Source of the DNA: Anseranas semipalmata
Taxonomy: Eukaryota > Chordata > Aves > Anseriformes > Anseranatidae
Direction of reading: 5' to 3'
Assembly (NCBI GenBank): GCA_013399115.1
Contig: VXAA01001113.1
Location: 293,439-357,438, forward strand
Length of the DNA: 64,000 nucleotides
The notes below the pieces were generated by a model that did not search any database, was not told the DNA's origin, and saw nothing but the letters and a program-made list of their open reading frames with translations. The translations under genes and the position numbers were made by a program. Numbering within the stretch: position 1 is the first letter of the stretch; the number at the start of each line of letters is the position of its first letter. Shown here in pieces: positions 45,760 through 58,700 of this stretch.

Positions 45760-47303
45760 ACTAAAATTTAAAAAATCCAAGAGGTCTGAGGCAGACAGAC
45801 CATTACAGAGCTTTCCAAAATTCTTTTCCACAATTGCGTTCAGCAGTAGTGGGTAAAGTTCTCACTGTCGGGGACATTATTGCCTTTATAACAGGAAAGT
45901 TTTGCAACTATAGCAGAAGGACAAGTGCTTTAGCACATCTGGGTATCAGATTGCTAACATCTCTGTGGCCAGGCAATGAAGATTGGCCGCACCTCATACA
46001 TTCAGGGTGTTATTCATCTGATATATCTTTAGTGATATTAGGATTTGTCCCAATGCTTTTGGCTTGCCAGTAGGGAGATGAGTACAGGAAAATTAATCCC
46101 AGATCCTCTTTTTCACTCAGAGGAGAGTGAGTCAGTAGCACTGACGAAGTTTAGGACGCGATTAGTTTTAGCCTGAAGAAGGTACTTCTCTCAGGTCCAA
46201 TGAATCATATTCCTACTGCCACTGAATGCCTTGACTAATTCTCAACTACTACGATAGGGACCTCATGGAGATACTATATTGTAGCTAGCTAAAATGAGAA
46301 GGGTGAATTCCATTCAAGTTGCCTACAAGTCAGCTAACAGAAATAGTCGCAAATAGTTTGCCCAGATGTGCACCCCAGAGTGTGATTAATCCCTTCCCAG
46401 GATAAATGTCTAAATAAGGTGAGGAACCATTTATTATCTGCCTGTCTTAGCGTTGGCTAAATGGTTTAATCTTAGGCAGCAAAGGTTAGTTGAGATGAAC
46501 TGGGTGCTGAAACATGTATCTTCATACACTTGTGTCTGGAAAAGCCTGTCTTAGCACAGTTGGCACTAAAACCTCAATGTCCAGTCCTGGCATCCTTTCT
46601 CCACAGATTCTCAAATAGGAAAAGGATCCAACTAGGTACTTCCAGTATTAAAAATCAGCTTGTCATTAGGGCACATGCTCTGAGCTTCAGGGACATTCAT
46701 AGTCACAGGGACTTTGGAAAGATGAAGGACCGCATTCAGGGACTGCTTCCTCATTGTGCTAGGCACTGTACAAATACCATGCCATCAGGATGGAATCTGT
46801 CCTCTCCCACACTTTCTGTATCACACCTTTGAGAAAACGATCCTGCTTGCATTCATTCACACATTTTTCTTGAATGTATGTAAAGAAAATAAAAGAAACA
46901 GAAAATAAAAAAGGAACTCCATCCTTGTTATTAGAGGCTTTTTGCAATATTACTATCACTGCAGCAGGAGCTAGACCCAAACTCATTGACTTCCTGTAGG
47001 CCAGAAAATGCAAACGCCTTGTGGTTATTATCACTTTGCACCAGCTTTCTACCACTGACCTTGATGGGAAAACTCCTTAAACCACTTATCAAATCCACAA
47101 GTCATCTTGAACCCAGAGAGTAACAGTTAATAAAGCACTTGGCAAGTTTCGCATTGTTTTAAGCTGACCTGTATTTTGACTTATCACATGATTTGCAGAG
47201 TAAAGAAAACTCACGAGTAACACTCCTTCCTAATGCTGAACATTGTGAGATGGCACTTGAGAATAACACTGAAGTACCCCTGATTTACACCTGTATATAA
47301 GTT
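45760..47303. other. Unique non-coding stretch
   Basis: No gene or repeat family recognised. Open frames of about 80-100 codons lack motifs. Confidence 0.5.
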
Positions 47304-47570
47304 CAGAGAAAGAAGAAAAAGAGAGAAAGACAGAGAAAAAGAAATGGAGGGGGGGAGAAGTGGAGGAAGAGAGAGAAAGAGAAAGGGAGAGGGACAGAGA
47401 AAGTGAGAAAGAAAGTAAGAAGGGAAGGGAAGGGAAGGGAAGGGAAGGGAAGGAAAGGAAAGGAAAGGAAAGGAAAGGAAAGGAAAGGAAAGGAAAGGAA
47501 AGGAAAGGAAAGGAAAGGAAAGGAAAGGAAAGGAAAGGAAAGGAAAGGAAAGGAAAGGAAAGGAAAGGAA
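47304..47570 (+). repeat. Long purine tract ending in (GGGAA)n and (GGAAA)n
   Basis: About 265 bases are almost all purine on the plus strand: a mixed GA region (47304-47420), then GGGAA units (47421-47451) and about 24 GGAAA units (47452-47570). It ends exactly where an antisense CR1 3' end begins, so on the minus strand it is the TTTCC tail of that CR1. Open frames within it are spurious. Confidence 0.95.
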
Positions 47571-47632
47571 TCATGGACTCACAGACTGGTTGAGGTTTGA
47601 AGGTTCCCTTCATGCTGGAAGGGAAGCACCCA
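47569..47632 (-). mobile_element. CR1 LINE 3' end, antisense
   Basis: Plus-strand AATCATGGACTCACAGACTG, GTTGAGGTTTGAAGGTTCCC and TTCATGCTGGAAGGG correspond to the reverse-complemented CR1 3' terminus (commonly AATCATGGAATCACAGAATG followed by GGTTGGAAGGGACCTT). Only about 60 bases are recognisable. Its tail is the GGAAA array to the left. Confidence 0.85.
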
Positions 47633-50270
47633 AATAACTCCTGTTGAAAGGTATTGCAGTTGGTTAACAGGTATGTACAGGGGAGCTGACCTGAAGATGC
47701 TGCCTGGAGAGTAAAAAGGCATTTTAAGTGTTTCAGTTAGTTAGGATCATCTACATAACCGCATGAATAAGACCAGAGCATAACTACTGACTCACAGGAT
47801 GTTTTTGTTTTTGTTTCTTTTAATATTTTTCCCAAGCTGAAATTTGCTGTCAGTGTCATAGCTATACTTTACTCCTTACTGCTGGTGCAGCAGTGAGAGC
47901 ACTGCTAGCTTTGCACTTGCAGTGATACAATTGCTAATGCTGCTAGCTGGCATTTCCCTGCTTCCAGGCTCAGCTGAAATGACGATGTTGGAAAGACAGT
48001 GTGAAAGAGAAAGAAGAAAATTGACAGCTCCTTAAAACCCTTGTACAAATAAGACATTGCTTGACATAATGCTATTCCAAACTCAGTCACCTGGACTTGA
48101 TTTGTAAACTTGCAAGAAGCTGCTGGTTGCCTGGGTTTTGCTGCAAAAGGTGGTTTGATTTGGTACCTCTGGGTTTAATGTCCTGAGCAAAGCTGGGCAG
48201 ATGCCATCACTAAAAAACAGAAACATTGCAGAGCTTAGCTTCAGCTGAGAGAGGAATTAGAGCTGAAGAACACAAATGTGTCTAAGGGGGATCTGGCTGC
48301 AGTATCTGCAGCTGTAAATACAGATACACAGACACACAGGGAGAAACAAACACTTTCTGTGGCTGAATGGAAGAAGACCAAGAGTGAACCATGCCCCAGT
48401 AGATTTCACAGTGGCCTTTGTTTGTATAGTCATAAAACAAACAAACAAAATGACAAAAAGAAAACAAAGTATAATATTTTATTTCTCTAGAGTCTTTTGT
48501 TTGTCTGTCCTTATTCTTTACCTGGCCTCATTCAGATATCCAGGGATCTAAGAGCTTCCTTCTGAGAGCCACTTTCAGCTCTGTGACTGAATGCTTTTCC
48601 TTCCATTTAGCCATCTGAGCATGAAAACTTTCTTCATGACAAGGTAAATGTCCAAGAACAAATCACCCTTTGGAAGTTCCAGCCTTCCTCTGTCCACTAG
48701 AGTGTCCGGCTGTGATAAGACACTTAACTTAGTTGAGAAACCACAGGTGAGGTGAACCTTATGCTATGTGACCTATCACAAAACCATAACCAGAATTTGA
48801 GATCCCACCTGCAATGCCACTGATATATATTCTGACCACTGAAGCGCTCCAAAGATCATCCCTTATCTGGTAGGTGAGCTGCTTTCATCAAGAGCAGCCG
48901 GTCACGGCTACTGCAGGATGCAAGTGATGGCTTCAGTGGTTCTTGCTATAAAAAGTGGGTGCTCTTAGTTGAATACTTTGTTCTTCCCCTGACATAAACC
49001 GTGGCTTCTCCTGCACATGCAAAGGCAACTTTTCAGCGATGCTTCCCTCAAAGAAGCTTGCAATACTCCTTGTGTTTTGTTTTGTTTTGTTTTTCTATTT
49101 TCTTCTCCCCAAACTGAAAGTACTTCTAAGCAGGCATTAGAGGTTTCTTTTTCCAGCAATGAGGATGAGGATATTCCTGTGGTTGGATGGGTAATGAGAT
49201 GGGAAGTGGGAAACGGGAAAGGCTTCTGAAGTGGTTTGTGAACCCTTTTGGATTGCTCTTTTCCAGAGCAACTCCTGCAACACCACTGACTCCTGGGAGG
49301 CTTTGGGATCAGTCCAGGCATGGCTGAGAGAGAGAGAGATCAAAATGAGCTGGGGTTTGGTGATACCGAAGAACCAAAAAAGTGATGAAAGCAGTTGAGT
49401 AGGAAACCCTCAGAGCTGGTGTACATTCAACTAGGAGATAGGACATCAGCAGGCAGTGAGGGTAATGACCTACCCTTGCATAAAAGGGTGTTAGAATGCT
49501 GACCCAGATCATTTCCTCTGGCCATGTAATAAGAATGGAAATGGATGCCCAGGGCACAGCAGGGGAAGTATTAAACCAAGGGTGGATACATATTAGAGAA
49601 AGCTTCATAAATAATCAGTGTCAAGTAATGCAGAGCTGCCTACTGGCCCAGCAGGAAGACAGAGAGGTGGCCGTGGGTTTGCTCAGGAGGAAAATGGTGA
49701 TCTCTCTGGGCAATGAGCAGCCCTGGGTGCACAGACCCCAAATCTATCCAAATCACCCATGTGTCAGCAAGAAGCGATAGACAAACTCTACAGGACTCAT
49801 CTCCCTTCAGGGTCTCTGCCACAGGGTGGACTAGCTCACCCCCTCATTTCTCAGAGTAGCAACTGCTGATTCAAAATTCAAATATTTGCATGCTCTGCTT
49901 GCCAGTGTATAAACATGCCAACCCTCAGCAGTGCTAAGCAGCAGTAAATCATCTGTGTGGGACAAGGCTGGGAGGGAACAAGGAACCTTGTGGGGCAGAA
50001 GTGCAAGTGAGCAACAAGAGCTTTGCTTTTCCTTAGCTGGAAAGTAAAATTGCTCCCTGTTTTGCTGCCACCTTCACTGTCTTGCAGGGACCTCTCTACC
50101 CTCAGGGCTGCAGCCTCCCCACTTGGGAAATACTGAGGTCAATAATTCACTTGCGTATCTTGCCACACTAAATAAGTGCTTCCAAAATCCCAAAGCAAAT
50201 GGCTCTTGCTACATTGATGTCAGCAACTGGAAGTGGGAGGCACAAAAAAAGCTGGGACCTTCAGGCAACT
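47633..50270. other. Unique non-coding stretch
   Basis: No gene recognised. Short simple repeats include AAACAAACAAAC near 48437, TTTTG units at 49073-49095 and (GA)7 at 49325-49339. Opposed open frames up to 118 codons near 48965-49608 have no motif. Confidence 0.5.
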
Positions 50271-50500
50271 GTCTCCTTCATAGGCTGGGAGCGATTAAAC
50301 TGCACATTTAATTGCTTTGATATATATTTGTTTTACATGAATGCAAGATCCAGCTAATCTAATTGGCTTATTTGCTCCAAAGTTGCTAACAATGGACCCT
50401 AAACTGTACATAAATGACCGTTAAATTATTAGCTATCAGAAAGATCTGCAATTGGATTTTGAATGTAAAATAAAATGAGGGCTCAGAGAAGCAATTATTA
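50270..50500. promoter_or_regulatory. Candidate conserved non-coding segment
   Basis: Dense homeodomain-type words in non-repetitive AT-rich DNA: GCGATTAAACTGC, ACATTTAATTGC, CAGCTAATCTAATTGGC, GACCGTTAAATTATTAGC and TGCAATTGG. A word resembling the element A/B terminal motif (ACATTTAATT) occurs at about 50303. No comparative evidence is available. Confidence 0.25.
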
Positions 50501-52540
50501 TTTTTTATTTTTGTATTTTTTTTTTTTTTTTAAGCAGCCTTATTATCTCTACAGGAGCTTTGTTCAGGAGACAAGTGTTCCCATTAGAAAATCAATAACA
50601 GAGCTGCAGTGATAGCAGTAGTAACCTGTCTGGTTTCAATTAGTGCTTGGGAGAGGTTGAGCCTCTTCCCTGAGACTGTCACTTGCCAACACCAGTGGAA
50701 TTTTGTGCATATTTATTGTTTGGAGAAATTTGAACTCTTGGCAGTAAAATTTTGGGGACTGCTGACAATTTTATTTTTTTCTCTACTGACACCAGCTGGT
50801 GTTGCAGTGGGCCACACTCACAGCTGATGGCTGCAGACAGAGATGGAAAAACCTCTAACGTGGTTTGTCCTGGTCTTGTATTGGTCCTTGGGCAGCAGTG
50901 ATAGCATGATGTGCAGTGGACAGTCCCATCATTTTTTGTCCCTGTTTTCTTGGGCTACTGAAGATCTCTGAGACCATAAGAGACTTTAAAGGGGTTTCTG
51001 AGCAATACATTACTGAGGAGATGATGTTTGTAGTCTGCTGCCCTCACAATTTGAGCAGGGCCTCTACTGCATCTTGACAGAAGACTGGATGATCTTTAGG
51101 GACAGTGCTTTTAATTTAAAATCAAATATTTATACAGCACCTAAAACACTGATGTGATTTGGTATGAGATGGAAATTCTGGTTTCTACAGTCAAAACAGA
51201 GGAAGACCTGAGAAGTTATCTTCAGTCCTGGTCACCTTTTGTTGGCCAACTCCATCTAACCTGACTTCCAGGGCTCAACTGAAGCTGGAAAGGGGTATTG
51301 GGATGCCCAAAGTGGGAACCCACATTTGTGGGCTATTTGGTAAGACTGCATAGCAAGCAGTAAAGAAGGAACGGTGATAACACCCCAGATGGGGACACAA
51401 AGTCAGCCATGTTTTTCAGGCACCATTTTATGGGACATAAATCCAAGTTGTTTTTCTCTTTACTTACATCCTTGACAAGTTCTGCCAGTTTTCCAAGGCT
51501 GTTTACCCTTGATGGTACTATATTATCTCCTCTCCTTAGCCTCATATCACAGGTTGTTGCCCTGCGTAGCCCTTATCCTGGCTACACTGGTGCAACCTTC
51601 AACTGGTCAACATTATGGCTATTCTCTCTTCACAGTTTTATATTCAGGCTTCTTTTATGTTTCTTTCCAGAAGACTTAGAAGGGGTATTGCATGTGAAGA
51701 GCTCTGCCTGTGTCAGTTGGGAAGATGAATTTTGCCTCCAAGTCAAGACTGCTTCTCACAGGTCAATGCTTCAGGCGTGTGCAGGCCCCTTTGGGCCTGC
51801 TGTGCCAAGGAGTATGTCCCCAGCTGCACCTGTGACCATCTCTGCTGTCTCACTCTGTCAATTTTAGGGTCAATTCAGGGCAACCATCAGAAAGATGAGG
51901 AAACACTTCTTGTCTGGCCTCGGTTCAGTAGCAAATGGGAAGATTTTGCACATGTAACAGGAGTATACCCTTGTTTTCACCAAGTGAACAGAGTAGCAAC
52001 AGATCCATAGATGGAGTTGCTGCCTTTACGGGTGTCTCTTCTCAACTTTTTAAGGAAGAAATAAACTCAAAGCAGAACTGTGCAGAAACAAGAAACGGTA
52101 AGTGAAGGGGAGGCAGGATACATGCCTGACCTGACACTGGCTACAGGAAGGTGCTTGGTCTAAGTTATGTGGAGAGCAGAAGAGAAGACCAGTTCTTCCT
52201 GATGGTGACTCAATGCATACTAACAGAGTAGGCTGGGACAGTCACCCTCCAGGAGAGGTCAGCTATGGACCACAGAAGGACAGCTGGTGAGTAGTTTTCA
52301 TGAGATATCTAGATCTTCAATAGTTAAAGTTTGGTAAAGAATTCCATGGTTGGTAGTTTGTTCAAAACTTTGGTTCTGCACTTCTCTTTGCAGAAGAGAA
52401 ATCAAAGCTTTCTCTCGCTGTCATGTGCTACCACTTGGTTGTTGACATGAAAGTTTTCTATCCTCCAGTGCCTGTCACTGAGCAGATGTTTATGAGAAAG
52501 GCGTATCGATATCCTTTCACAGAAAGTTTAAAAGTAGAGT
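50501..52540. other. Unique non-coding stretch
   Basis: Starts with a T-rich patch including poly(T) at 50516-50531, then mixed sequence. A 152-codon frame at 51409-51867 is not recognisable. A possible acceptor/donor pair brackets 52055-52097 but is weakly supported. Confidence 0.45.
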
Positions 52541-52760
52541 TCTGACAAGATTAATTTTCTACTTCAGACAATGACTCGTCTATTAGAGATTCTTTAATAC
52601 TTAATTATTGATCTGCATTATTAATGAATACTTCTGGATTCATGGATTCACATTATAATAATGCATACCCCTAAAGTTACAATGTGTCTGACAATTACAG
52701 AAACATGCAATATTCATTAAAGTGTAGAAGTTAGCACTGAATTTCTGACTGGGTGTATTT
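52541..52760. promoter_or_regulatory. Candidate conserved non-coding segment
   Basis: AT-rich, non-repetitive, with TTAATACTTAATTATTGATC, GCATTATTAATGAATAC and ATGCAATATTCATTAAAG, all homeodomain/POU-like. Suggestive texture only. Confidence 0.2.
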
Positions 52761-55604
52761 TGCAACCCACTAGAAGTTACTTTTCTCTGTGATTTTAGGC
52801 AATTTCAGAGAAAGTGGTTTCTTTATTGAAGGCTATCTTGCTCTGCTAGTGACTTAAAATTTTAGGTCGTGACTAGGATAAGGGGACTGCTATTCTGAAG
52901 TAGAGATCTGCATTTTCAGCTCCCCAGGCCTGAAATTCCTTATTTTGAGTCTTGCTATAAGCCAGTCAAAAATTTTCAGCTGAAAGAATTTTGTCAGAAA
53001 AGGTAGATTCCAAACTGATGTGAATTTTTGACAAGGAGGTTGATTTTTTTTTTCATCTGCAGAAAGAGAAAGCACCCAAACAAAACCAAAACATTTCACT
53101 TTGATTTGTTTCTTAACAAGATGCTCCTTTTTTTTTTTTTTGTTTAATTTGAACTGATGTTCCATTTATTTTTTTTTTTTCTACAGTGCTGAGAAAACAT
53201 ATTACAAAGCTTGAAAACAACATGAAGAAGTTTATTGTGGGTGGAAGACAACATTCTTTTAAACTCAGATATGCTGGGCTTGTTAGTCTGTTTGTTTGTT
53301 TTCCATTTTCAGTTAGCCGACTTTTTTTGGTTATTTCAGATCTGCCTCCAACTTATTTATTTATTTGCTTACATTGCAGAATTGGCAGCAAAATGAAAAA
53401 CCAGTTATTCCCACATCTCTGTTTAGCAAACAGCTTGTCACTATCTGTGCCGAGGGGTGTCAAGAAATTGCTCTAGATCTCCAGATAACATTTTAATATA
53501 ATTGAGAATAGCTAACATACATAATAGAAATAACAACAGAGCATTAGTAATGGTAATAGGACAAATTTAAGCAACCTGGGATTAGTGATGATCACTGTGT
53601 TTTCCACACTGGGTGTGAGTGAATGAAGCCGCAGCCCAATGTCCTCAGTCAACCTCTTTTAAAATCTCCACTTTGGTAGAATTTTGCTCACTGTTCCATC
53701 CTTAATAACATGAGGCCCCTCTCAGACCTAGCAGTGGTTGACCATGGAGTGTCCAGAAGTGCCCTTTGCCAGTCTCTGATGTCATTTATGTCCCCAAGTC
53801 TGGAGCAGAGACCATGAGAGGCTTCTTTTCCAGGGAAGCCAAGGAGAAGCTGCTCTGTCAGCCAAGCAAAGAGCAGCTGCTGCTGAGCTTGTCGCAGCTG
53901 AGGAATCACGTTCCCCTGTACATGAGCTGATGCATTGCAGATGACTTCCAAGCTCAGCCTTGTGCAGCTTTTACTGCATTGCAATGGCCAGATCATGGCT
54001 GCTATACATAAGATAGAGATGATCCTGACATTGAAAGGGTTTCATCCATTAGCATGCAGACAGGAGTTACGCTATGAGTCTGTAAGTCTTGCAGAGATGT
54101 GATGAACCATTTCTTGGGCTTCTGCTGCATCACAGCCATCGACTGACAGCCTTCTGCAGTTCATCCAGAGGAACTTTCCCCCCTGTGCTCAGCTATGCCA
54201 AGCCAGCTTAGCACCAATAAATTCAGCTGAGAAGGAGGCCTGGAGTTTCATTTCTGCTAGAGCCCTATGCAAGAAAAACATCCTCAAAATGCATGCAGAT
54301 ATGTCTTTTGGACAAAACCTTTCTATTCTGATTTTTGTGAAGAGCAATATTTGGAAATGGCTTGTTGAGATCAATGCTGCAAACACACCAATTGGGTTGG
54401 TGCTAGAGTCTGAGTTTTGATTTGAAACTGGGTAGTTTGATATGCTGAACATGCTTCTTCTGGAACGGTGCCTGCAGGGGTATGGCAGCACCTTCTGCAA
54501 CTTCATTTGTCTGTGCTACAGTGCCTGACAAACAACAGCATCTTTACTTAACTAAGAGACAGCATCCATCACAGCATCTATGCATGCTCACCCCCCAGTG
54601 AGAATAACAAGGGAGTTTAAGAGAAGTAACAATCTCTTTTTCCTCCTTCCCTGTGGGCAGGAGATGTAACTGGCTTAGTTTGATGTAGCTTTGATTTGCT
54701 TTCTATTTTTGTGTTTCTTTTCTTCGAACAAGCAGCTAGAGATGCCTAGGATTGGAAAACAGACTGCTACCAGAGACCTAGTCCTTTTTGCAATAGCTAA
54801 TTACTCATCTCCCAGCTTGTCAGTAAGCTTTTTGCTACAGCATCACACTCTTGTAGAGACTTTCCCAGCCATCCTTGGGCTGCTGTTCTCAGCCTGCAAG
54901 AGTGAACCACCTGTGGCCTGACCAGTGTGTGTTCGAACCAGCTTGTCACAGTTTGTCTCTCTGATACTCCTAGTCTCTGACTGGTTTGGTATTTTCCTTG
55001 AGCTTTTCTATGCTGGAGATATTTCCACTGGGAGCCCAATTCTCTGCATTTGTTTCACAGTTGTATTTAGCTTGAAAGTATCTGATTCAATAGGTAAGAA
55101 ACACTCCCCTTTGCAGATATCAACTATACTGACAAAGGAAGTCAGTGAAGATCAGTATTAAAATAAACAAATAAACAAATAATTGTGATTTGTGGCACAG
55201 TGTTGTGCTTGCTTAAAATTTCTGTTGAGCTCAGGCTGATTTGGGCTGTCATCTGGTTCATTGATCAACCCTCCTTTTTAAGACAGTTTTTTGTAAGTAA
55301 ATGCTGGAACCAATTATTTTTCCTCCTGCATAAGATGAGCTGTGTGAGATCCCAGCTTTCTGTAGCCAGAAGGCTTCACACTTCCTGTGCTGGAAGTCAC
55401 ATGCAGATCACCTTTTAGTAAGCACTGGTGAATTTGCTCTTCATGGGTTTGTCTAAATCTCTGTGAAGGGAGAGACATCCACTTTGGAATATGGGGAAGA
55501 TGCACAAGTGTAAGACTAAACCGATCACCTCTCAGCTGTCAATATGAGCAAATTTGCTCAAAGGTCTTGCTTATGTGCACATGTGGGAATATTGGTGTTT
55601 GCAG
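52761..55604. other. Unique non-coding stretch
   Basis: No gene recognised. T-rich patches occur at 53129-53142 and 53168-53180, and an AAATAAAC triplet repeat at about 55161-55181. Open frames up to 105 codons (54189-54506, minus) have no motif. Confidence 0.5.
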
Positions 55605-55659
55605 ATTTTTATTTTTATTTTTATTTTTATTTTTATTTTTATTTTTATTTTTATTTTTA

Positions 55660-55690
<31 letters not shown>

Positions 55691-55746
55691 TTTATTTTTA
55701 TTTATTTTTATTTTTATTTTTATTATTTTATTTTATTTTATTTTAT
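55605..55746 (+). repeat. (TTTTTA)n microsatellite
   Basis: About 140 bases of TTTTTA hexamers degrading to TTTTA pentamers at the right end. It produces three spurious Phe-rich open frames. Confidence 0.97.
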
Positions 55747-58700
55747 AGCTGTGAAGCATAGACATCCAAGTTTACACTACAAAAGGATGGAATAAAAATA
55801 TATCTGCTCTGAAGACACAGGTCTGTGTTCTTCTGGCTTCATCAAAACTTCCCCATCAGGAGATGGTCAACATTGCATAGGCTCTGAGCCCTCCTTGGGG
55901 AAGGCAGCAAACCCAGGAGACAAGTTATGTGTTATTAAAATCATGAATTAACATCTGAATTTCTGTCATGCCTATGGCCTCCTTCAGAAGAGCTTCAAGG
56001 AAGGCAAGGAAAAAAGGAAGGTCTCTGCCCCAAGCCATTTACAATGTCAGTGTTTGACTCCACTGACTAGCTTCCAAAGTTTGTTATGCCTGTACAAATG
56101 TAGCAATTGTACCATTAGACCAAATATTTTAGCAACAACAGGACAGACATGGTGACTTCCAAGAGTTTTCCATACAGCTTGAAATAAATCAGCTTGCTAA
56201 ACAAAAGGAAACCAGATTTAGAGTTTGAATAATCAGCTGTATTGAGTAGGATGTTCTCAGTCTCTTCCAATATTTCAAGTCAATCCTACACTACTAGAGA
56301 TTTGCTGATTTTGTGCCTTTTAACATCCCTGGGGATCCCTATTCCCACTTCACCAATCATTTTCCAAGCTCCTAGGCCTTCTGTGGCAGAATTTCTTTGG
56401 AGTCAGCGATAAAGTGTGGAGGAGATGAAGGAAAACTGGGCTGGTGCCTGGGACAAAACCTCCAGACACGAGTGTGCCCATGTGCCTGCACACTGTTAGT
56501 GCAGAAAATTAAGTCTGTGTCTGCCAAAAGCTTGTGAAACATTTGTGTGTCCCTTGATATGGGGCATATTTCTGGCTCCCTGCTCCAAATAAATTAAAAT
56601 GAAGTCTGCTTTGCTTTCTCATGTGTCCAGCACCACTGGGTACCTCAGCATGGGCTTTAGCCTGTTCTATTGATCCCAGTTGATCCTTGCTGATTCCCAT
56701 CAGTTGTTGATCCACTCCGCATCTTCAGGCACTCTCCATAGTCCTGCAAGACTTCTGTGTCTTGGGAAGACAGGGAGGGAAATTAGTAAAGTCTGGATGT
56801 AAATGTGGGTTTTGATGTAAGAAACCACTCCTATTAGAAAGAAGAAAAGAAAAACAAACAACCAAACAACGAAACATGGTTCATTATATATTAAATGTGC
56901 TTCTGAATAGCAGTTTTCTTTGAAGCAAATGTGGAACACAGATGTCACTTATGAAGAGGGAAAGGACACATACAGTCTGCAAGTGGACCTTTTAGGTTGC
57001 ATTGCCCAGTCTGACCAAGGTGAGGTAGAACTGGGGCTATACCTGGGGCTGGAAATGTCCCCGGAGTCATCTGCTTCATCCCCACGCTTCTGGACCATGG
57101 TGTGTGGACCATGGGTGTTCCCCCTCTCTGAATCTCCTTAGGCCCATGCTTTCCAAAGCAGATAAGCAACTTTTCCCCCCATAAATGACGTGTTAGGGGT
57201 TCTTATGTTCCTCTCAGATTGCCTTCCAAATTTTCCAGTAGTCTCCAAGTTCTGCATTTAGGCACAAAACAGCTCTGTAACCAGAAGGGGAGATGGTTTC
57301 CCGAATCTGTGGTTTCCCCTGGGTGGGGAAGGAAATGCTAGGAAGGGGGTGAAGGTCCTTCAGTACTGGTGGTCTTGCTTCCCATTGAGGTATGTAATAA
57401 AAATGAAGAGATGGGTTTCACTCAAACTGTAGCATTTGCATTCATTTCTGGAAGTACAGTGGGAATAAAACTTAAGGGTCATACAAAAAAGAAGGCAAAG
57501 AAAAGAAGAGGAAAAAAAACCACACAGCAGTTAAATTGCTTGTGTATTTTGAGCTTAATATGACTCGACTGTGTCCTTTAAGTTTATTTAAACATTTAAT
57601 TTTATTCTCTTGTTCTGTCCCTGAGTACATATGGATTTCATAGAGGTTTAACAGGACAGAAGAAAGTTCCCCATAATTGAAACAAGCTTTATGCACAAGT
57701 CACGATGTTATGTTCAAAACTCAGAGGGAGAAAAACACATTCTTTCTGTTTCAAATGACTTATTTTCAGACTAAAGAAAACAGCTGCAAGAAGGGAGAAA
57801 AGTCACTCTTCTCTAGGTGAGAGCCAAGAACAAAACAGTTGCTGAATTTTGTTCAAAGGGAGTCATCTTCAAACTTTGGGATGGGAATACTGAGAAAGCT
57901 GAGAAAGACTAATGCAGTGTCACGGCATGTTTCTGGGGAAGAGGAGGGTAAAACTTTCAATCAGTACAATAATTAGCACAACTGTTTATGGTGAAACCAA
58001 ACCTGGGAAAGTATGGATTCAGTTGCATCCCCTGCCACAGACTTCCCTATGATCTGGGACAAAACATTATTTGCCATGTGCTGCCGTTCTCCCTCGGTAC
58101 TGTGGGATGAAGGAATTGCCTTGCTCTAGAGGGCTGTTGTGGAACTGAAGAATTTGGCTACTGTGGCATTGCTAATAAAGCAGGGTACTGACAAATGCCT
58201 ACAGCTGGTCTCTGAGATGAAAGCCCTAGAAAAATCGATGAGGGGTATGGGCAAATTCTCAAATAGCACTTAGCCATCAAAAAGTGAAATAAATCACAGG
58301 CCATCACATTTAGTTGCACTTGGAGAAGTTTTGAACTTTGCTGCAAGCCTCTACAGAGTGTTTATGAACACGTGTGGCATCAAGGAGTGAGTTGCACGCT
58401 GGTACCAAATGGCTCAACAGCCAGGCTTGTTACAACTGATTTCGGTGATCAATTTCAGGATACAATGATAGGTGTCTGAAAAATGGCTTCTCCATTATCT
58501 TAAAACAGATGCTTTCCAGCATACCTTATAATTGGATCTGAGAAGACACAAACAAACACAAAGGTTATGGGGCTGAATTTGGGTCAGTCCTTTATTTAGT
58601 CTTATGGTCATTATTTTTCTTTCCTTATTCAGGAATAATCCAACCTTACCTTGGAGGACTTCCAAGGTAAATTCAATGAGCTATACATTATCGGATCAAC

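Noticed and set aside
45508..45856. Open frames of 107-113 codons spanning the gap
   Set aside because: They cross 112 undetermined bases and a TCTCC array; the apparent openness is produced by N codons and the repeat.
47230..47613. Open frames of Lys/Gly/Glu or Ser/Phe/Leu repeats
   Set aside because: Artefacts of the GGAAA/GGGAA purine array and CR1 tail.
51409..51867. 152-codon plus-strand open frame
   Set aside because: No domain or motif recognised, and its length is near what chance can give in 64 kb of six-frame reading.
52055..52097. 43-base exon candidate between CAACTTTTTAAG and GTAAGTG
   Set aside because: The acceptor is only fair, the segment has no homology and such pairs are expected by chance in 64 kb.
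55544..55795. Three overlapping Phe/Ile/Tyr-rich open frames
   Set aside because: Artefacts of the TTTTTA microsatellite.
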